Source: Hymenobacter puniceus (GTDB lineage Bacteria > Bacteroidota > Bacteroidia > Cytophagales > Hymenobacteraceae). From it: a stretch of 64,000 nucleotides of DNA. The position numbers and the translations under genes were made by a program. The notes beneath the pieces are model-generated. The model searched no databases, had not been told where the DNA came from, and worked only from the letters and a program-made list of their open reading frames with translations. The stretch covers positions 62,001 through 126,000 of the forward strand of contig NZ_JACSCX010000001.1 of assembly GCF_014333525.1 (NCBI RefSeq), in the 5' to 3' direction. Shown here one piece after another: positions 24,586-33,411 of the stretch (within the stretch, counting starts at the first letter, position 1; each line of letters opens with the position of its first letter).

Positions 24586-26151
24586 CTACTTGCGCAGCAC
24601 CTGGCCGCTGCGGGCACCGGTGTGTCGGCCTTCTCGCACGGTAAGGCGGCCGTTTACCAGCACGTACTTCATACCCACCGAGTACTGATGCGGCTGCTCG
24701 AAGGTAGAGCGGTCCTGCACGGTGGCGGGGTCGAACACCACGATATCCGCCATGAGGCCGGGACGGAGCAGGCCACGATCCTGGAAGCCGAAGGTTTGGG
24801 CGGGCAAGCTGGTCATGCGCCGGATGGCTTCTTCCAGCGTCAGTACGTGCAGCTCGCGCACGTAGTGGCCCAGCACGCGGGCGTTGGAGCCGTAGCCGCG
24901 CGGGTGCGGCACCCCCTCCTGCCACACCCGGATGCTGGCGTCGGAGGCAACCATATTCTGCGGGTAGCGCATGATGTTCTGCACGTCAGTTTCGCTCATG
25001 CCGTGAAACACCATGCCGGCGTCGTGCTGCAGCACCAAATTCAGCACGGTTGCGGCTTCAGCGCGGGCGTTGTGCGGGCGGCCGCGGCGCTGATTTATCT
25101 GCTCGATGCTGAGGCCGTTGTAGCTGGTATCGGGCGGAAAGCTGGCCACCACGGCGTAGCTGAAGTGCTTGAGCTTGCGGGTTTTCAGGCGCCGCACCAA
25201 GCTGGCCTCCACAGCGCGGCGCACCGCCGGCCGGGCCAGGCGGGCGCGCAGTGAGTCGCGGCCGTCGGCCTGCACGGCGTCGGGCAGCAGGGTGCTGAGG
25301 CTGGTGGAGCTGGCCGTGTACGGATACTGGTCGATGGTGACGGCCTGGCCACTTTGCCGAGCCGTTTCGATGAGGCTGAGCAGGTTTTCGGTGCGGCCCC
25401 AGTTCTGCTGGCCGCCCAGCTTGAGGTGCGAAATCTGCACCGGCAGGTTGGCCTCGCGGCCGATGCGCAGGGCTTCCGTGATGGAGAAAGTCACGCTGTC
25501 GGTTTCGTTGCGCATGTGGGTGGCGTAGAGGCCGCCGGCCCGCCCCGCCACCCGCGCCAGCCGCACCAGCTCCGGCGTGCGCGAATAGGTGCCGGGAATG
25601 TAAATCAGCCCCGACGACAACCCCACCGCCCCGGCCTGCATGGCACTGTCTACCAGCACCTCCATGCGCGCCAGCTCCGTTTCCGAAGGCGCCCGCCGTG
25701 CCCGGCCCATTACAGCCTTGCGCACTGTGCCGTGCCCAATGAGGGAGGCCACATTTACGGAAAGCCGCGCGCTGTCGAGCGAGTGAAAGTAGCGGCGCAG
25801 ATCGGGCCGCGACGAGCCACAGTTGCCAGTCACAACGGTAGTTACGCCGTCGTAGAGGAAGTTGTCGGCAGTGGGCTGGCGCATTTCGTCGTCTTCGATG
25901 TGGGTGTGCACGTCGATGAAGCCGGGCGCTACGGCCAGGCCTTGGGCATCCAGCACGGTATCGGCGGGGTAACTGGCCGGCAGACGGCCCACGGCTACAA
26001 TCCGGCCACCGCGCACGGCCACATCCCCCAGGGTCCAGGTGTTGCCGGTACCGTCGTAGAGGCGGCCGTTGCGGATGAGGATGTCGGCTTTCGGTGGCAG
26101 CTGAGCCAGAACGGTTTGCGTGAGCAGCAGAAACAGGAGGGTGAGGCGCAT
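24586..26151 (-). CDS. N-acyl-D-amino-acid deacylase (amidohydrolase family)
   Basis: About 521 residues. The start at MRLTLLFLLL gives a signal peptide ending near VLAQLPP, so the enzyme is probably periplasmic. Amidohydrolase metal and catalytic motifs are visible: GFIDVHTHIEDD, VVTGNCGSS, SSGLIYIPGTYS, YATHMRNE, VQISHLKLGG, and the late VASDASIRV with HPRGYGSNARVLGHYVRE, typical of D-aminoacylases. It would release D-amino acids from N-acyl forms, or cleave related dipeptides, possibly in peptidoglycan turnover. It converges on the amylase gene and is followed upstream by the beta-lactamase gene on the same strand. Confidence 0.9.
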   Translation of the reverse strand: MRLTLLFLLLTQTVLAQLPPKADILIRNGRLYDGTGNTWTLGDVAVRGGRIVAVGRLPASYPADTVLDAQGLAVAPGFIDVHTHIEDDEMRQPTADNFLYDGVTTVVTGNCGSSRPDLRRYFHSLDSARLSVNVASLIGHGTVRKAVMGRARRAPSETELARMEVLVDSAMQAGAVGLSSGLIYIPGTYSRTPELVRLARVAGRAGGLYATHMRNETDSVTFSITEALRIGREANLPVQISHLKLGGQQNWGRTENLLSLIETARQSGQAVTIDQYPYTASSTSLSTLLPDAVQADGRDSLRARLARPAVRRAVEASLVRRLKTRKLKHFSYAVVASFPPDTSYNGLSIEQINQRRGRPHNARAEAATVLNLVLQHDAGMVFHGMSETDVQNIMRYPQNMVASDASIRVWQEGVPHPRGYGSNARVLGHYVRELHVLTLEEAIRRMTSLPAQTFGFQDRGLLRPGLMADIVVFDPATVQDRSTFEQPHQYSVGMKYVLVNGRLTVREGRHTGARSGQVLRK

Positions 26152-26275
26152 ACCGCGAATGTAGCGCGAAGCGGCGGCTTCGCATACCTGTCGGACAGCA
26201 ACATAACGACCGGTGTCAGCAACCACACTCGAAGCAAAACCTTTGCGCTGTAACGCAGACGTCAGGTTCGCATAG

Positions 26276-27088
26276 CTACAACCACTGCAGCTCCCGCAGA
26301 ATAGCTTCCGTCACGGCGCGGCGGCTGGCCAGAAACCGTGCGTCGTTGACTGGCCCGGACTGTGGCTCCACGTTGAGGGCGAAAAAGGCGCGGCGGCCAT
26401 CGGCGCGCTCCACCCAGCCCACTAGCCAGCCGTTGTCGGGGTTGGTAGCGGAGCGGAAGCGCCAGCCGGTTTTGCCGTATAGCGTATATTCTGGCGTCTT
26501 TTTCAGGATCAGCAACTGCTTCACGGCGCGCTGATGGCGCTTTTCCACGGGCAGGGTTTCGGCCTGCAGGCGACGCAGAAACGCCACCTGCTCGAACTGC
26601 GAAATGCGCGACTCACCGTCCAGCCAAAAGGTGTCGAGGGTAGTAGGCGCCACAGCCATGCGGCCGTAGCGCAGCCGCGGCAGCCACTGCTGGTATTGTT
26701 TCACGCCGATGCGCCGCGCCAGCTGCTGGTAGCACGGCACACACGACACGCGCAGGGCGCGAGCATAAGTCATGTCCTCATTCCACTGCGGAAAGCTGCG
26801 CTTCTGGCCGTCCCAGCGGCAAATGGTGGCCGTGTCGGGCAAGGCGCCAGTCTGCAGGCCGATTAGGGTGTTGGGAATCTTGAAGGTGGAGGCTGGCAGA
26901 AACTGCTGGCGGCACCGCGCCAGCTGATGCGCCACATACTGCCCGGCTGCTTCATCATACAGCAGAAACGAGCCCTGCACGCCGTACTGGCTGAACTGCG
27001 CCTGAAAGTCGCGCTCCTGTATGTTGGGTGCAGCCGGCGCGGCGGCCACCAGCCACACACTCAGCAGAAACAGATAGAGTTGGTGCAT
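26276..27088 (-). CDS. Class D (OXA-type) beta-lactamase
   Basis: 270 residues with a signal peptide ending near AAPAAPN. Class D motifs in order: PASTFKIPNT (nucleophile about S67 and lysine K70), VSCVPCY (the S-x-V motif), LRYGRM at the site of the family YGN motif, FWLDGESRISQFEQ, and LYGKTGW with the following WLVGWVE. The asparagine of YGN is replaced by arginine, which is unusual. The flanking pattern is otherwise faithful, so a functional serine beta-lactamase is likely, with unknown spectrum. Neighbouring genes are ordinary chromosomal ones and there is no mobile element, so it appears to be an intrinsic gene. Confidence 0.9.
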   Translation of the reverse strand: MHQLYLFLLSVWLVAAAPAAPNIQERDFQAQFSQYGVQGSFLLYDEAAGQYVAHQLARCRQQFLPASTFKIPNTLIGLQTGALPDTATICRWDGQKRSFPQWNEDMTYARALRVSCVPCYQQLARRIGVKQYQQWLPRLRYGRMAVAPTTLDTFWLDGESRISQFEQVAFLRRLQAETLPVEKRHQRAVKQLLILKKTPEYTLYGKTGWRFRSATNPDNGWLVGWVERADGRRAFFALNVEPQSGPVNDARFLASRRAVTEAILRELQWL

Positions 27089-27119
27089 GCGGCGAAGGTA
27101 GGGGCTGCACGGATGCCGG

Positions 27120-27698
27120 TTAGTTTATCCGCTCGTTGCGGGCCGCTTTTTCCACGATGCGCGCAATGCGCTGCTGGCGCGTCTCGGGGCGTTTGGCGGC
27201 GGCCAGCTGCTGCAGAATAGCCTTGCGGGCACTGGGCGGGAAGGCCGCAAAGTTCTGGTACGCGGCTTCGTTTTCAGCAAAGGCAGCGGCCAGATCGGGC
27301 GGCAGCACGAGGGCATCTACGGCATCAAGGGCCGTCCAGCTGCCATCCTGTTGGGCCGCTTCAATTTTGGCTAGTCCGGCCGGGTGCAGCAACTTTGCCG
27401 CTAGTAGCGCCGCCACGCGCTGCTTGTTCAGCGCCGACCACACGCTGCCCGGCTTGCGCGGCGAAAAATACAGCTGGTAACAGACGTCGTCTACCTTGCG
27501 GGGCAGCGAATCTATCCAGCCAAAACACAGCGCTTCCTCCACGGCTTCGGCGTAGTTGAGGTAGCCGGGGCCGTTGGCTTTTTTGTAGAGTGTGAGCCAG
27601 ATACCGGTGGGCTGAGCGTAGTGGGCTGCCAGCCAGGCCCGCCACGCCAGGCGGGTTACGGGGTCCAGAACGGGGAGTGTATCGAGTGCACGAGCCAT
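27120..27698 (-). CDS. YdeI/OmpD-associated family protein
   Basis: About 192 residues, starting at MARALDTLPV. The sequence has the family landmarks: WLAAHYAQPTGIWLTLYKK, LNYAEAVEEALCFGWIDS, YFSPRKPGSVWSALNK and the helical tail FAAFPPSARKAILQQL followed by RPETRQQRIARIVEKAARN. It differs from the DUF1905-fused relative at 11284 in lacking that N-terminal barrel. Some members affect tolerance to cationic peptides, but the mechanism is unknown. It lies 31 bases upstream of the beta-lactamase on the same strand and may be co-transcribed with it. Confidence 0.9.
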   Translation of the reverse strand: MARALDTLPVLDPVTRLAWRAWLAAHYAQPTGIWLTLYKKANGPGYLNYAEAVEEALCFGWIDSLPRKVDDVCYQLYFSPRKPGSVWSALNKQRVAALLAAKLLHPAGLAKIEAAQQDGSWTALDAVDALVLPPDLAAAFAENEAAYQNFAAFPPSARKAILQQLAAAKRPETRQQRIARIVEKAARNERIN

Positions 27699-27815
27699 AC
27701 TTCGAAGATACGCGGGCCGCAACCATCGGCCGCAACCCACAGTTACAACAGCTGGCATAGCGCATTGGGCAAGCCTCATCACTCCATCCCCTCATCACTC
27801 CATCACTAAAAAAAT

Positions 27816-28775
27816 ATGCAACACCGTGAACTGGGCCGCTCCGGCCTGCAGCTGGCCCCGCTTGTGCTGGGCGGCAACGTCTTCGGCTGGACCGCCGACG
27901 AAGCCGCATCTTTTCGCGTACTCGACGCCTTCGTGGCCGGCGGCGGCAACGCCATTGACACGGCCAACGTGTACTCGGCGTGGGCGCCCGGCCACCAGGG
28001 CGGCGAGTCGGAAACCGTTATCGGCAAGTGGCTGCAGCAGCGCGGCCGCCGCGACGACGTACTCATCTTCACGAAAGTGGGCATGCAGATGGGTGACGGC
28101 TCGAAAGGCTTGGCAAAAGACTACATCCGCCGCTCAGTGGAAGCCTCGCTGCAGCGCCTGCAAACCGACTACATCGACCTGTACCAAAGCCACCAGGACG
28201 ATGAAACGCTGCCCGTGACGGAGCCGCTGGAAGCCTACGCTGAGCTTATCAAAGAAGGCAAAGTGCGCGCCATTGGGGCCAGCAATTTCTCGGCCAGCCG
28301 CCTGCGCGAGGCCCTGGAGGCCAGCACCCGGCACGGCCTGCCCCGCTACGAAAGCCTGCAGCCCGAGTACAACCTCTACGAGCGGGCCAAGCTGGAAACC
28401 GACCTGCTGCCGCTTACGCAAGCCGAGCACGTAGGCGTGATTCCGTACTTCGGGCTGGCCTCGGGATTCCTCACGGGCAAGTACCGCACCGAGGCCGACC
28501 TTTCGAAAAGCATCCGCGGCAGCAGTATCGGCCCTAAATACCTCAACGACCGGGGCCGCAGCATCCTGGCCGCCCTCGACGCCGTGGTGGCCCACCACGC
28601 CGGCGCCACGCCCGCCCAGGTAGCTTTGGCCTGGATTATGGCCCGCCCCGGCCTCACCGCGCCCATTGCCAGCGCCACCACCGCCGAGCAGCTGCAGGAA
28701 CTACTCGGCGCCACGGCCCTAAAGTTAAGCCCAGACGATATGCGCGGGCTAAACGAGGCCAGCGCCTGGCAGTAG
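27816..28775 (+). CDS. Aldo/keto reductase
   Basis: 319 residues, full length. The N-terminal MQHRELGRSGLQLAPLVLGGNVFGW, then DTANVYSAW (catalytic tyrosine and aspartate), DVLIFTKVG (lysine), YIDLYQSHQDD (histidine) and IGASNFSASRLREAL are the standard signatures, so the Asp-Tyr-Lys-His tetrad is complete. The C-terminal GATPAQVALAWIMARPGLTAPIASAT and ALKLSPDDM bind NADPH. It reduces aldehydes or ketones to alcohols; the substrate is unknown. It is divergent from the YdeI-family gene. Confidence 0.95.
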   Translation: MQHRELGRSGLQLAPLVLGGNVFGWTADEAASFRVLDAFVAGGGNAIDTANVYSAWAPGHQGGESETVIGKWLQQRGRRDDVLIFTKVGMQMGDGSKGLAKDYIRRSVEASLQRLQTDYIDLYQSHQDDETLPVTEPLEAYAELIKEGKVRAIGASNFSASRLREALEASTRHGLPRYESLQPEYNLYERAKLETDLLPLTQAEHVGVIPYFGLASGFLTGKYRTEADLSKSIRGSSIGPKYLNDRGRSILAALDAVVAHHAGATPAQVALAWIMARPGLTAPIASATTAEQLQELLGATALKLSPDDMRGLNEASAWQ

Positions 28776-28832
28776 TGAGTAGTTGGTAGTGAACAGACAG
28801 TGCAGGAGTGAGCTAAGTGGCTGGTAGATGCC

Positions 28833-28919
28833 AGTAGCGCGAACTTTGTAGTTCGCGTCTCCGCGCCGTTGCACCCATCCGAACGGCGCAGTAGCGCGAA
28901 CTACAAAGTTCGCGCTACT
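28833..28919. repeat. Inverted-repeat element, family A (copy 2)
   Basis: Perfect 25-bp arms at 28833-28857 and 28895-28919, each with an internal CGCGAAC...GTTCGCG stem; an inner pair GCGCCGTT with AACGGCGC lies between them. The left arm plus TCTCCGCGCCGTT matches copy 1 (18336 onward) with one change. It lies in the 421-base gap between the reductase and the sugar transporter genes. Confidence 0.88.
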
Positions 28920-28996
28920 GACCTCTGCCAGCCCGGCTGCTACTGCAGCATTCCGACAACAGCAACGCCGGTAATCCTATCCTTCCAATTCGGCTA

Positions 28997-29034
28997 ACGG
29001 CCTGCTGCCTCCCCGGAGGCGACGGGCCGTTTTG
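28997..29034 (+). terminator. Hairpin terminator before the sugar transporter gene
   Basis: AACGGCCTGCTGCCTCC pairs imperfectly with GGAGGCGACGGGCCGTT, followed by TTT. It probably ends the reductase transcript. The rest of the gap up to 29196 contains a possible but poor promoter (TTG near 29101, TATTTTTC near 29126) and nothing else I can identify. Confidence 0.55.
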
Positions 29035-29196
29035 CTGGCGGGGTTTCTGAACAAACGGCCGGCTGCCATCGGGGCACAGGCAGGAGCCGGTGGGTGGTTT
29101 TTTGCAGTGGTAGCGTAGGATTGCCTATTTTTCCCCCGCTTATTCTTTCCACTGCTGTTTTCGCACCTATCGGCACCCACTCTCCCCGGTTTTTCT

Positions 29197-30465
29197 ATGG
29201 CTGCTCCCATCACTTCCTCCTTTCCTACCCCCACCGACACGCCGCCCGGCCAGGAAGCCCCGCGCTATACCTCGGCGCTGGCCTCGCTCACCGTGCTGTT
29301 TTTCATGATGGGGTTTATTACCTGCCTGAACGACATCCTGATTCCGTATCTGAAGGCCATTTTCAACCTGTCCTACACGCAGGCCAACTTCATTAACCTG
29401 TGCTTTTTCGGGGCCTACTTCGTGATGGGCATTCCGGCGGGCAAGGCCGTGGAACGGCTGGGCTACAAGGGTGGCATGCTGCTGGGCTTTGTGGTGGCTG
29501 CCATCGGTGCTTTCCTGTTTTACCCCGCCGCCGAAAGCCGCTCCTACGGCCTGTTTCTGGGTGCGCTGTTTGTGCTGGCGACGGGCGTGGTGCTGCTGCA
29601 GGTAGCCGGCAACCCCTATGTGGCCATTCTGGGCCCGGCTAAATCAGCCCCGGCCCGCCTCACGCTCACGCAGGCCTTCAACTCGCTGGGCACTACCATT
29701 GCGCCCTTGCTGGGCTCGGCTCTCATCCTGTCCAACCTGCCCGATCTTGATACGGCCACCTCTGCCGCCGCTATTGATGTGCGCGCCGTGCAGATGCCGT
29801 ATCTGGCCATTGGCGGAGTATTGCTTGTGATTAGTGCGCTGCTGTTCCTGCTCAAACTACCGGTTATCAAGCACGCCCAAACGGAGGACGTACCTGGCCG
29901 CCGCGCCTGGCACTACCGCCACTTGGTGCTAGGCATGGTGGGCATTTTCGCCTACGTGGGTGGCGAAGTGGCCATCGGCTCGCACATCGTGAGCTACCTG
30001 CACCTGCCCGACGTGATGGGCCTGCCCCCCAAATCGGCTGGTGATATGGTGACGTATTATTGGGGTGGCGCCATGGTGGGCCGCTTCCTGGGTGCCTATC
30101 TGCTCAACAAGTTCAACCCCGGCCGCCTGCTGGCCTTCAATGCTTTGGGGGCCGTGCTGCTGGTGCTGATTTCGGTGAGCACCACCGGCGAAATTGCCAT
30201 GTGGAGTTTGCTGCTCGTGGGCTTGATGAACTCTATCATGTTTGCTACCATCTTCACGCTGGCCGTGGCCGGCCTGGGCCGCCACACCGAGGAAGCCTCC
30301 GGGCTGCTGAACGTAGCCATTGTGGGCGGCGCTGTGGTGCCCCTGCTGTTCGGGCTGGTAGCCGATGCCAGCACGCTGCGCTGGGCCTTTATCCTGCCCG
30401 TGCTGTGCTACGCCTACATCCTGTGGTACGGCATCTCGGGCCACAAAACCCAGGAGGCGGCGTAA
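29197..30465 (+). CDS. Sugar MFS transporter (FHS family, FucP/GluP-like)
   Basis: 422 residues with about 12 transmembrane segments. The first helices contain MMGFITCLNDILIPYLK and NLSYTQANFINLCFFGAYFVMGIPAG, the conserved opening of fucose/glucose-galactose proton symporters. Further family motifs: LQVAGNPYVAILG with LTLTQAFNSLGTTIAP, and the second-half YVGGEVAIGSHIVSYL and YYWGGAMVGRFLGAYLL. It moves a monosaccharide with protons across the inner membrane. The sialate esterase downstream, and the alpha-glucan genes, suggest general carbohydrate use; the exact sugar is not predictable. Confidence 0.93.
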   Translation: MAAPITSSFPTPTDTPPGQEAPRYTSALASLTVLFFMMGFITCLNDILIPYLKAIFNLSYTQANFINLCFFGAYFVMGIPAGKAVERLGYKGGMLLGFVVAAIGAFLFYPAAESRSYGLFLGALFVLATGVVLLQVAGNPYVAILGPAKSAPARLTLTQAFNSLGTTIAPLLGSALILSNLPDLDTATSAAAIDVRAVQMPYLAIGGVLLVISALLFLLKLPVIKHAQTEDVPGRRAWHYRHLVLGMVGIFAYVGGEVAIGSHIVSYLHLPDVMGLPPKSAGDMVTYYWGGAMVGRFLGAYLLNKFNPGRLLAFNALGAVLLVLISVSTTGEIAMWSLLLVGLMNSIMFATIFTLAVAGLGRHTEEASGLLNVAIVGGAVVPLLFGLVADASTLRWAFILPVLCYAYILWYGISGHKTQEAA

Positions 30466-30491
30466 CACCTCTCGCATTTTTTTAGCGTATG

Positions 30492-30539
30492 CGCTCCGGG
30501 TTGGTGGCTTATAAAAGCTGCCGGCCCGGAGCGTTTTGT
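30492..30539 (+). terminator. Terminator after the sugar transporter gene
   Basis: CGCTCCGGG and CCCGGAGCG form a perfect 9-bp stem around a 24-base loop that could fold further, followed by TTTTGTT. Confidence 0.6.
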
Positions 30540-30731
30540 TCTGCAGCTCTCCAGTCCGACTTTGAAGGCGTACGACCGGTTTCCGTGCAGGCCGTGCGTA
30601 CAAATCCGGACTGAAAACGGCTGGCACAAAGCACCTCCGCAACAGCCACGCTCTTCCTTCAGCACGCGGCAACCAGCCGGACGCCTTTAAAATCGAAACC
30701 GGTTTTGTGTTCATTTCTTTTAGCGATTATC

Positions 30732-32699
30732 ATGTCTTTTCGTCCGTTTCCACTGCTTTTTTCCGCTTTATTGACGCTCCTGGCGCTGTCAACTCAGGCG
30801 GCGGTGCGGCTGCCGCGGCTGGTGGGTTCGCACATGGTGCTGCAGCGCAACGTGCCGCTGCCGCTCTGGGGCTGGGCCGAGCCGGGCGAAGTGGTGCGCG
30901 TAGCGTTCCGGACAACACAGGCCCAGGCTACTGCCGGCTCCGATGGCCGCTGGAGCGTCACGCTGCCCGCGCAGGCGGCGGGCGGGCCGTTCGAGCTGAC
31001 CGTGCAGGCCTCCAACACCCTGCGCCTCACCGATGTACTGGTGGGCGACGTCTGGCTGGCCTCGGGGCAGTCGAATATGGAGTGGACGCTACGCAACGCC
31101 GCCAACGGCCCCGCCGCCACGGCCGCCGCCCGCTTCCCCAATCTGCGGCTGTTTGCGGTGCCCAACCGCGCCGAGCTTCGCCCGCAAACCGAGCTGGCCG
31201 GCGGCGAGTGGCAGCCCTGCACCCCTGAGTCGGCCGCCGAGTTTTCGGCGGTGGCCTACTACTTCGGGCGCGACCTGCTGCAGCGCTACAACGTGCCCGT
31301 GGGCTTGATTGCGGCCGACTGGGGCGGGACCGTGGCCGAGGCCTGGGTTAGCGCCGAAGCCCTGCAGCAGCTCCCCGACTTTCGGGCTTCGGTGGCGGCG
31401 CTGCAACAGCAGAACAGCTCGTTTGCCGAGCAGGAAGCTGCATATCTGGCCCGCCTGAATGCCTGGCAGCAAAGCCCCGCCGGCCAGGACCAGGGCCTGC
31501 TGCCCGGCCAGCTATCCTGGGCTGCCCCCGCCCTTGCCATCACCGACTGGCCTACCATGCCGCTGCCCAACTACTGGGAAAACGTGGTGCCCGCCCTGCG
31601 CGACTTCGACGGCATTATCTGGCTGCGGCGCGACCTGACGCTGCCCGCCACCGCCGCTGGCCAGCCGCTCACGCTCACGCTGGCCAAAGTCGATGATGAG
31701 GACAGCACTTTTTTCAACGGTGTAGCCATCGGGGGCACGCACGGCTACGACAAGCTGCGGCGCTACACGGTGCCGGCCGAACTGGTGCGCCCCGGCCGCA
31801 ACGTGCTGGCGGTGCGCGTCACCGACCACGGCGGCGGCGGTGGCCTCTGGGGCCAGCCCGCGGATATGTCGGCGGTGGTGGGCGGCCGCACGGTGCCGCT
31901 GGCAGGCGCTTGGCACTACCAGCTCGGCCAGGACCCCACTTCCCGGCCTGCCAACCCGCTGGCTGGCGGCCCCAACAATGCGCCCACCGCCCTCTTCAAC
32001 GGCATGATTGCGCCGTTGCTGCCGTTTGCGCTACGCGGCGTTATCTGGTATCAGGGGGAAAGCAACGCCGACCGCGCCACGCAGTACCGCACACTGTTTC
32101 CGGCCCTGATTCAGGACTGGCGCCAGCGCTGGCAGCAGCCAGACTTGCCATTTCTGTTTGTGCAACTGGCCGCCTACCAGCCCGATCCGGCCGGCCCCGC
32201 TACCTCGGCCTGGGCCGAGCTACGTGAGGCCCAGCGCTATGTAAGCCGCACGGTGCCGCGCACGGCCATGGCCGTTGCCCTGGATTTAGGCGACATCAAC
32301 GACATTCACCCCCTCAACAAGCGCGACGTTGGCCGGCGGCTGGCGCTGGCCGCCCGGCGGCTGACCTATGGCGAAACCACCCTGGTAGCGTCAGGTCCTA
32401 CTGTGGCGGGCGTCATGCCGGGCCGCAACAACCTGACCGTACGCTTTAACAACGCCGGTAGCGGGCTGGTATTGAAACCAGCTGCCACCGCAGGAGCGGG
32501 CCGCAGCAGCTTCGCCATTGCCGGCCCCGACCGGCGTTTCGTGTGGGCCACAGCCGAAGTACAGGGCACTAGTGTGGTGCTACGGGCCGCAAGTGTGCCC
32601 AACCCGGTAGCCGTGCGCTATGCCTGGGGCAACAGCCGGCCCGCCACGCTTTTCAACAAGCAGGGCCTGCCGGCGCCGCCTTTCAGGTCTGGCGAGTAG
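30732..32699 (+). CDS. Sialate O-acetylesterase
   Basis: About 655 residues, starting at MSFRPFPLLF with a signal peptide ending near STQAAV. The protein has the SASA/SGNH layout: a leading beta domain (PRLVGSHMVLQRNVPLPLWGW), catalytic serine in LASGQSNMEW, an inserted galactose-binding-like domain (about 290-390, FFNGVAIGGTHGYDKLRRY), then GVIWYQGESNA and the catalytic DINDIHPLNKRDVGRRLAL carrying aspartate and histidine. It removes acetyl groups from sialic acids or from plant polysaccharides such as xylan. The gene lies 266 bases after the transporter gene. Confidence 0.92.
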   Translation: MSFRPFPLLFSALLTLLALSTQAAVRLPRLVGSHMVLQRNVPLPLWGWAEPGEVVRVAFRTTQAQATAGSDGRWSVTLPAQAAGGPFELTVQASNTLRLTDVLVGDVWLASGQSNMEWTLRNAANGPAATAAARFPNLRLFAVPNRAELRPQTELAGGEWQPCTPESAAEFSAVAYYFGRDLLQRYNVPVGLIAADWGGTVAEAWVSAEALQQLPDFRASVAALQQQNSSFAEQEAAYLARLNAWQQSPAGQDQGLLPGQLSWAAPALAITDWPTMPLPNYWENVVPALRDFDGIIWLRRDLTLPATAAGQPLTLTLAKVDDEDSTFFNGVAIGGTHGYDKLRRYTVPAELVRPGRNVLAVRVTDHGGGGGLWGQPADMSAVVGGRTVPLAGAWHYQLGQDPTSRPANPLAGGPNNAPTALFNGMIAPLLPFALRGVIWYQGESNADRATQYRTLFPALIQDWRQRWQQPDLPFLFVQLAAYQPDPAGPATSAWAELREAQRYVSRTVPRTAMAVALDLGDINDIHPLNKRDVGRRLALAARRLTYGETTLVASGPTVAGVMPGRNNLTVRFNNAGSGLVLKPAATAGAGRSSFAIAGPDRRFVWATAEVQGTSVVLRAASVPNPVAVRYAWGNSRPATLFNKQGLPAPPFRSGE

Positions 32700-32842
32700 C
32701 TTCCACTGATTGCACAACCTGAACAGGAAACATTCGCCGGATAGTTGGTTTATAGGCCCGATACCGTAAACTCGTTCTTCTGGTGCTTATGGCCGGGCTG
32801 ATTTTTCAGGCCCTCGCTGCAAGCCGTTGTTCTGCTTTCTTC

Positions 32843-33328
32843 ATGCACATTCGTCTCGCTACGCCCGCCGACCTCGACTCGCTGTTTTCACTCTGGTGCC
32901 AGCTCATGGACCAACACCAGGCCTACCACCCCATTTTCGGGTATCACACAGCCGCAGCATTCCGGTTGAAGCAAGGCTTGCGGGGCCGGATACAGGAACC
33001 ACACACCCGTATTTTTGTAGCCGACACCGATACCCACAAGGTGGTGGGCTTACTCTTGGCTACCTACCAGACGGGCAGTAGCGGCATGCATTATTTCCGG
33101 CGCGGCTACATTGCCGAAACCATTGTGGCGGCAGAGCACCGGGGGCAGGGCATCGGGCGGGCGCTGGTGGCGGCTGCCAAGTCGTGGCTGATTTCGCAAG
33201 GTGCCGACCATCTGGAGCTGCAGGTAGCCGTGCAAAATCAGACGGCGCTACGGTTCTGGCAGGCGCAGGGCTTCGGCGTCACCACGCAGCATCTGATGCT
33301 ACCCCTGCAGCCCCCACCTGTTGCCTGA
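32843..33328 (+). CDS. GNAT family N-acetyltransferase
   Basis: About 161 residues, starting at MHIRLATPADL; the longer frame adds 20 residues without family support. GNAT landmarks: IRLATPADLDSLFSLW, the acetyl-CoA loop in ETIVAAEHRGQGIGRALVAAAKSW (Q/RxxGxG/A-type), HLELQVAVQNQTALRFWQAQGF. It transfers an acetyl group from acetyl-CoA to an unknown amine. Its stop lies 83 bases before the DUF421 gene. Confidence 0.92.
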   Translation: MHIRLATPADLDSLFSLWCQLMDQHQAYHPIFGYHTAAAFRLKQGLRGRIQEPHTRIFVADTDTHKVVGLLLATYQTGSSGMHYFRRGYIAETIVAAEHRGQGIGRALVAAAKSWLISQGADHLELQVAVQNQTALRFWQAQGFGVTTQHLMLPLQPPPVA

Positions 33329-33411
33329 GTGCCAAAAGCCTAACTGTTGAGATACGAGTTGCGTTAGGACTGATAGCTGCCGGGCATCTCCCCGATAGCC
33401 TTCGCCTGCTT

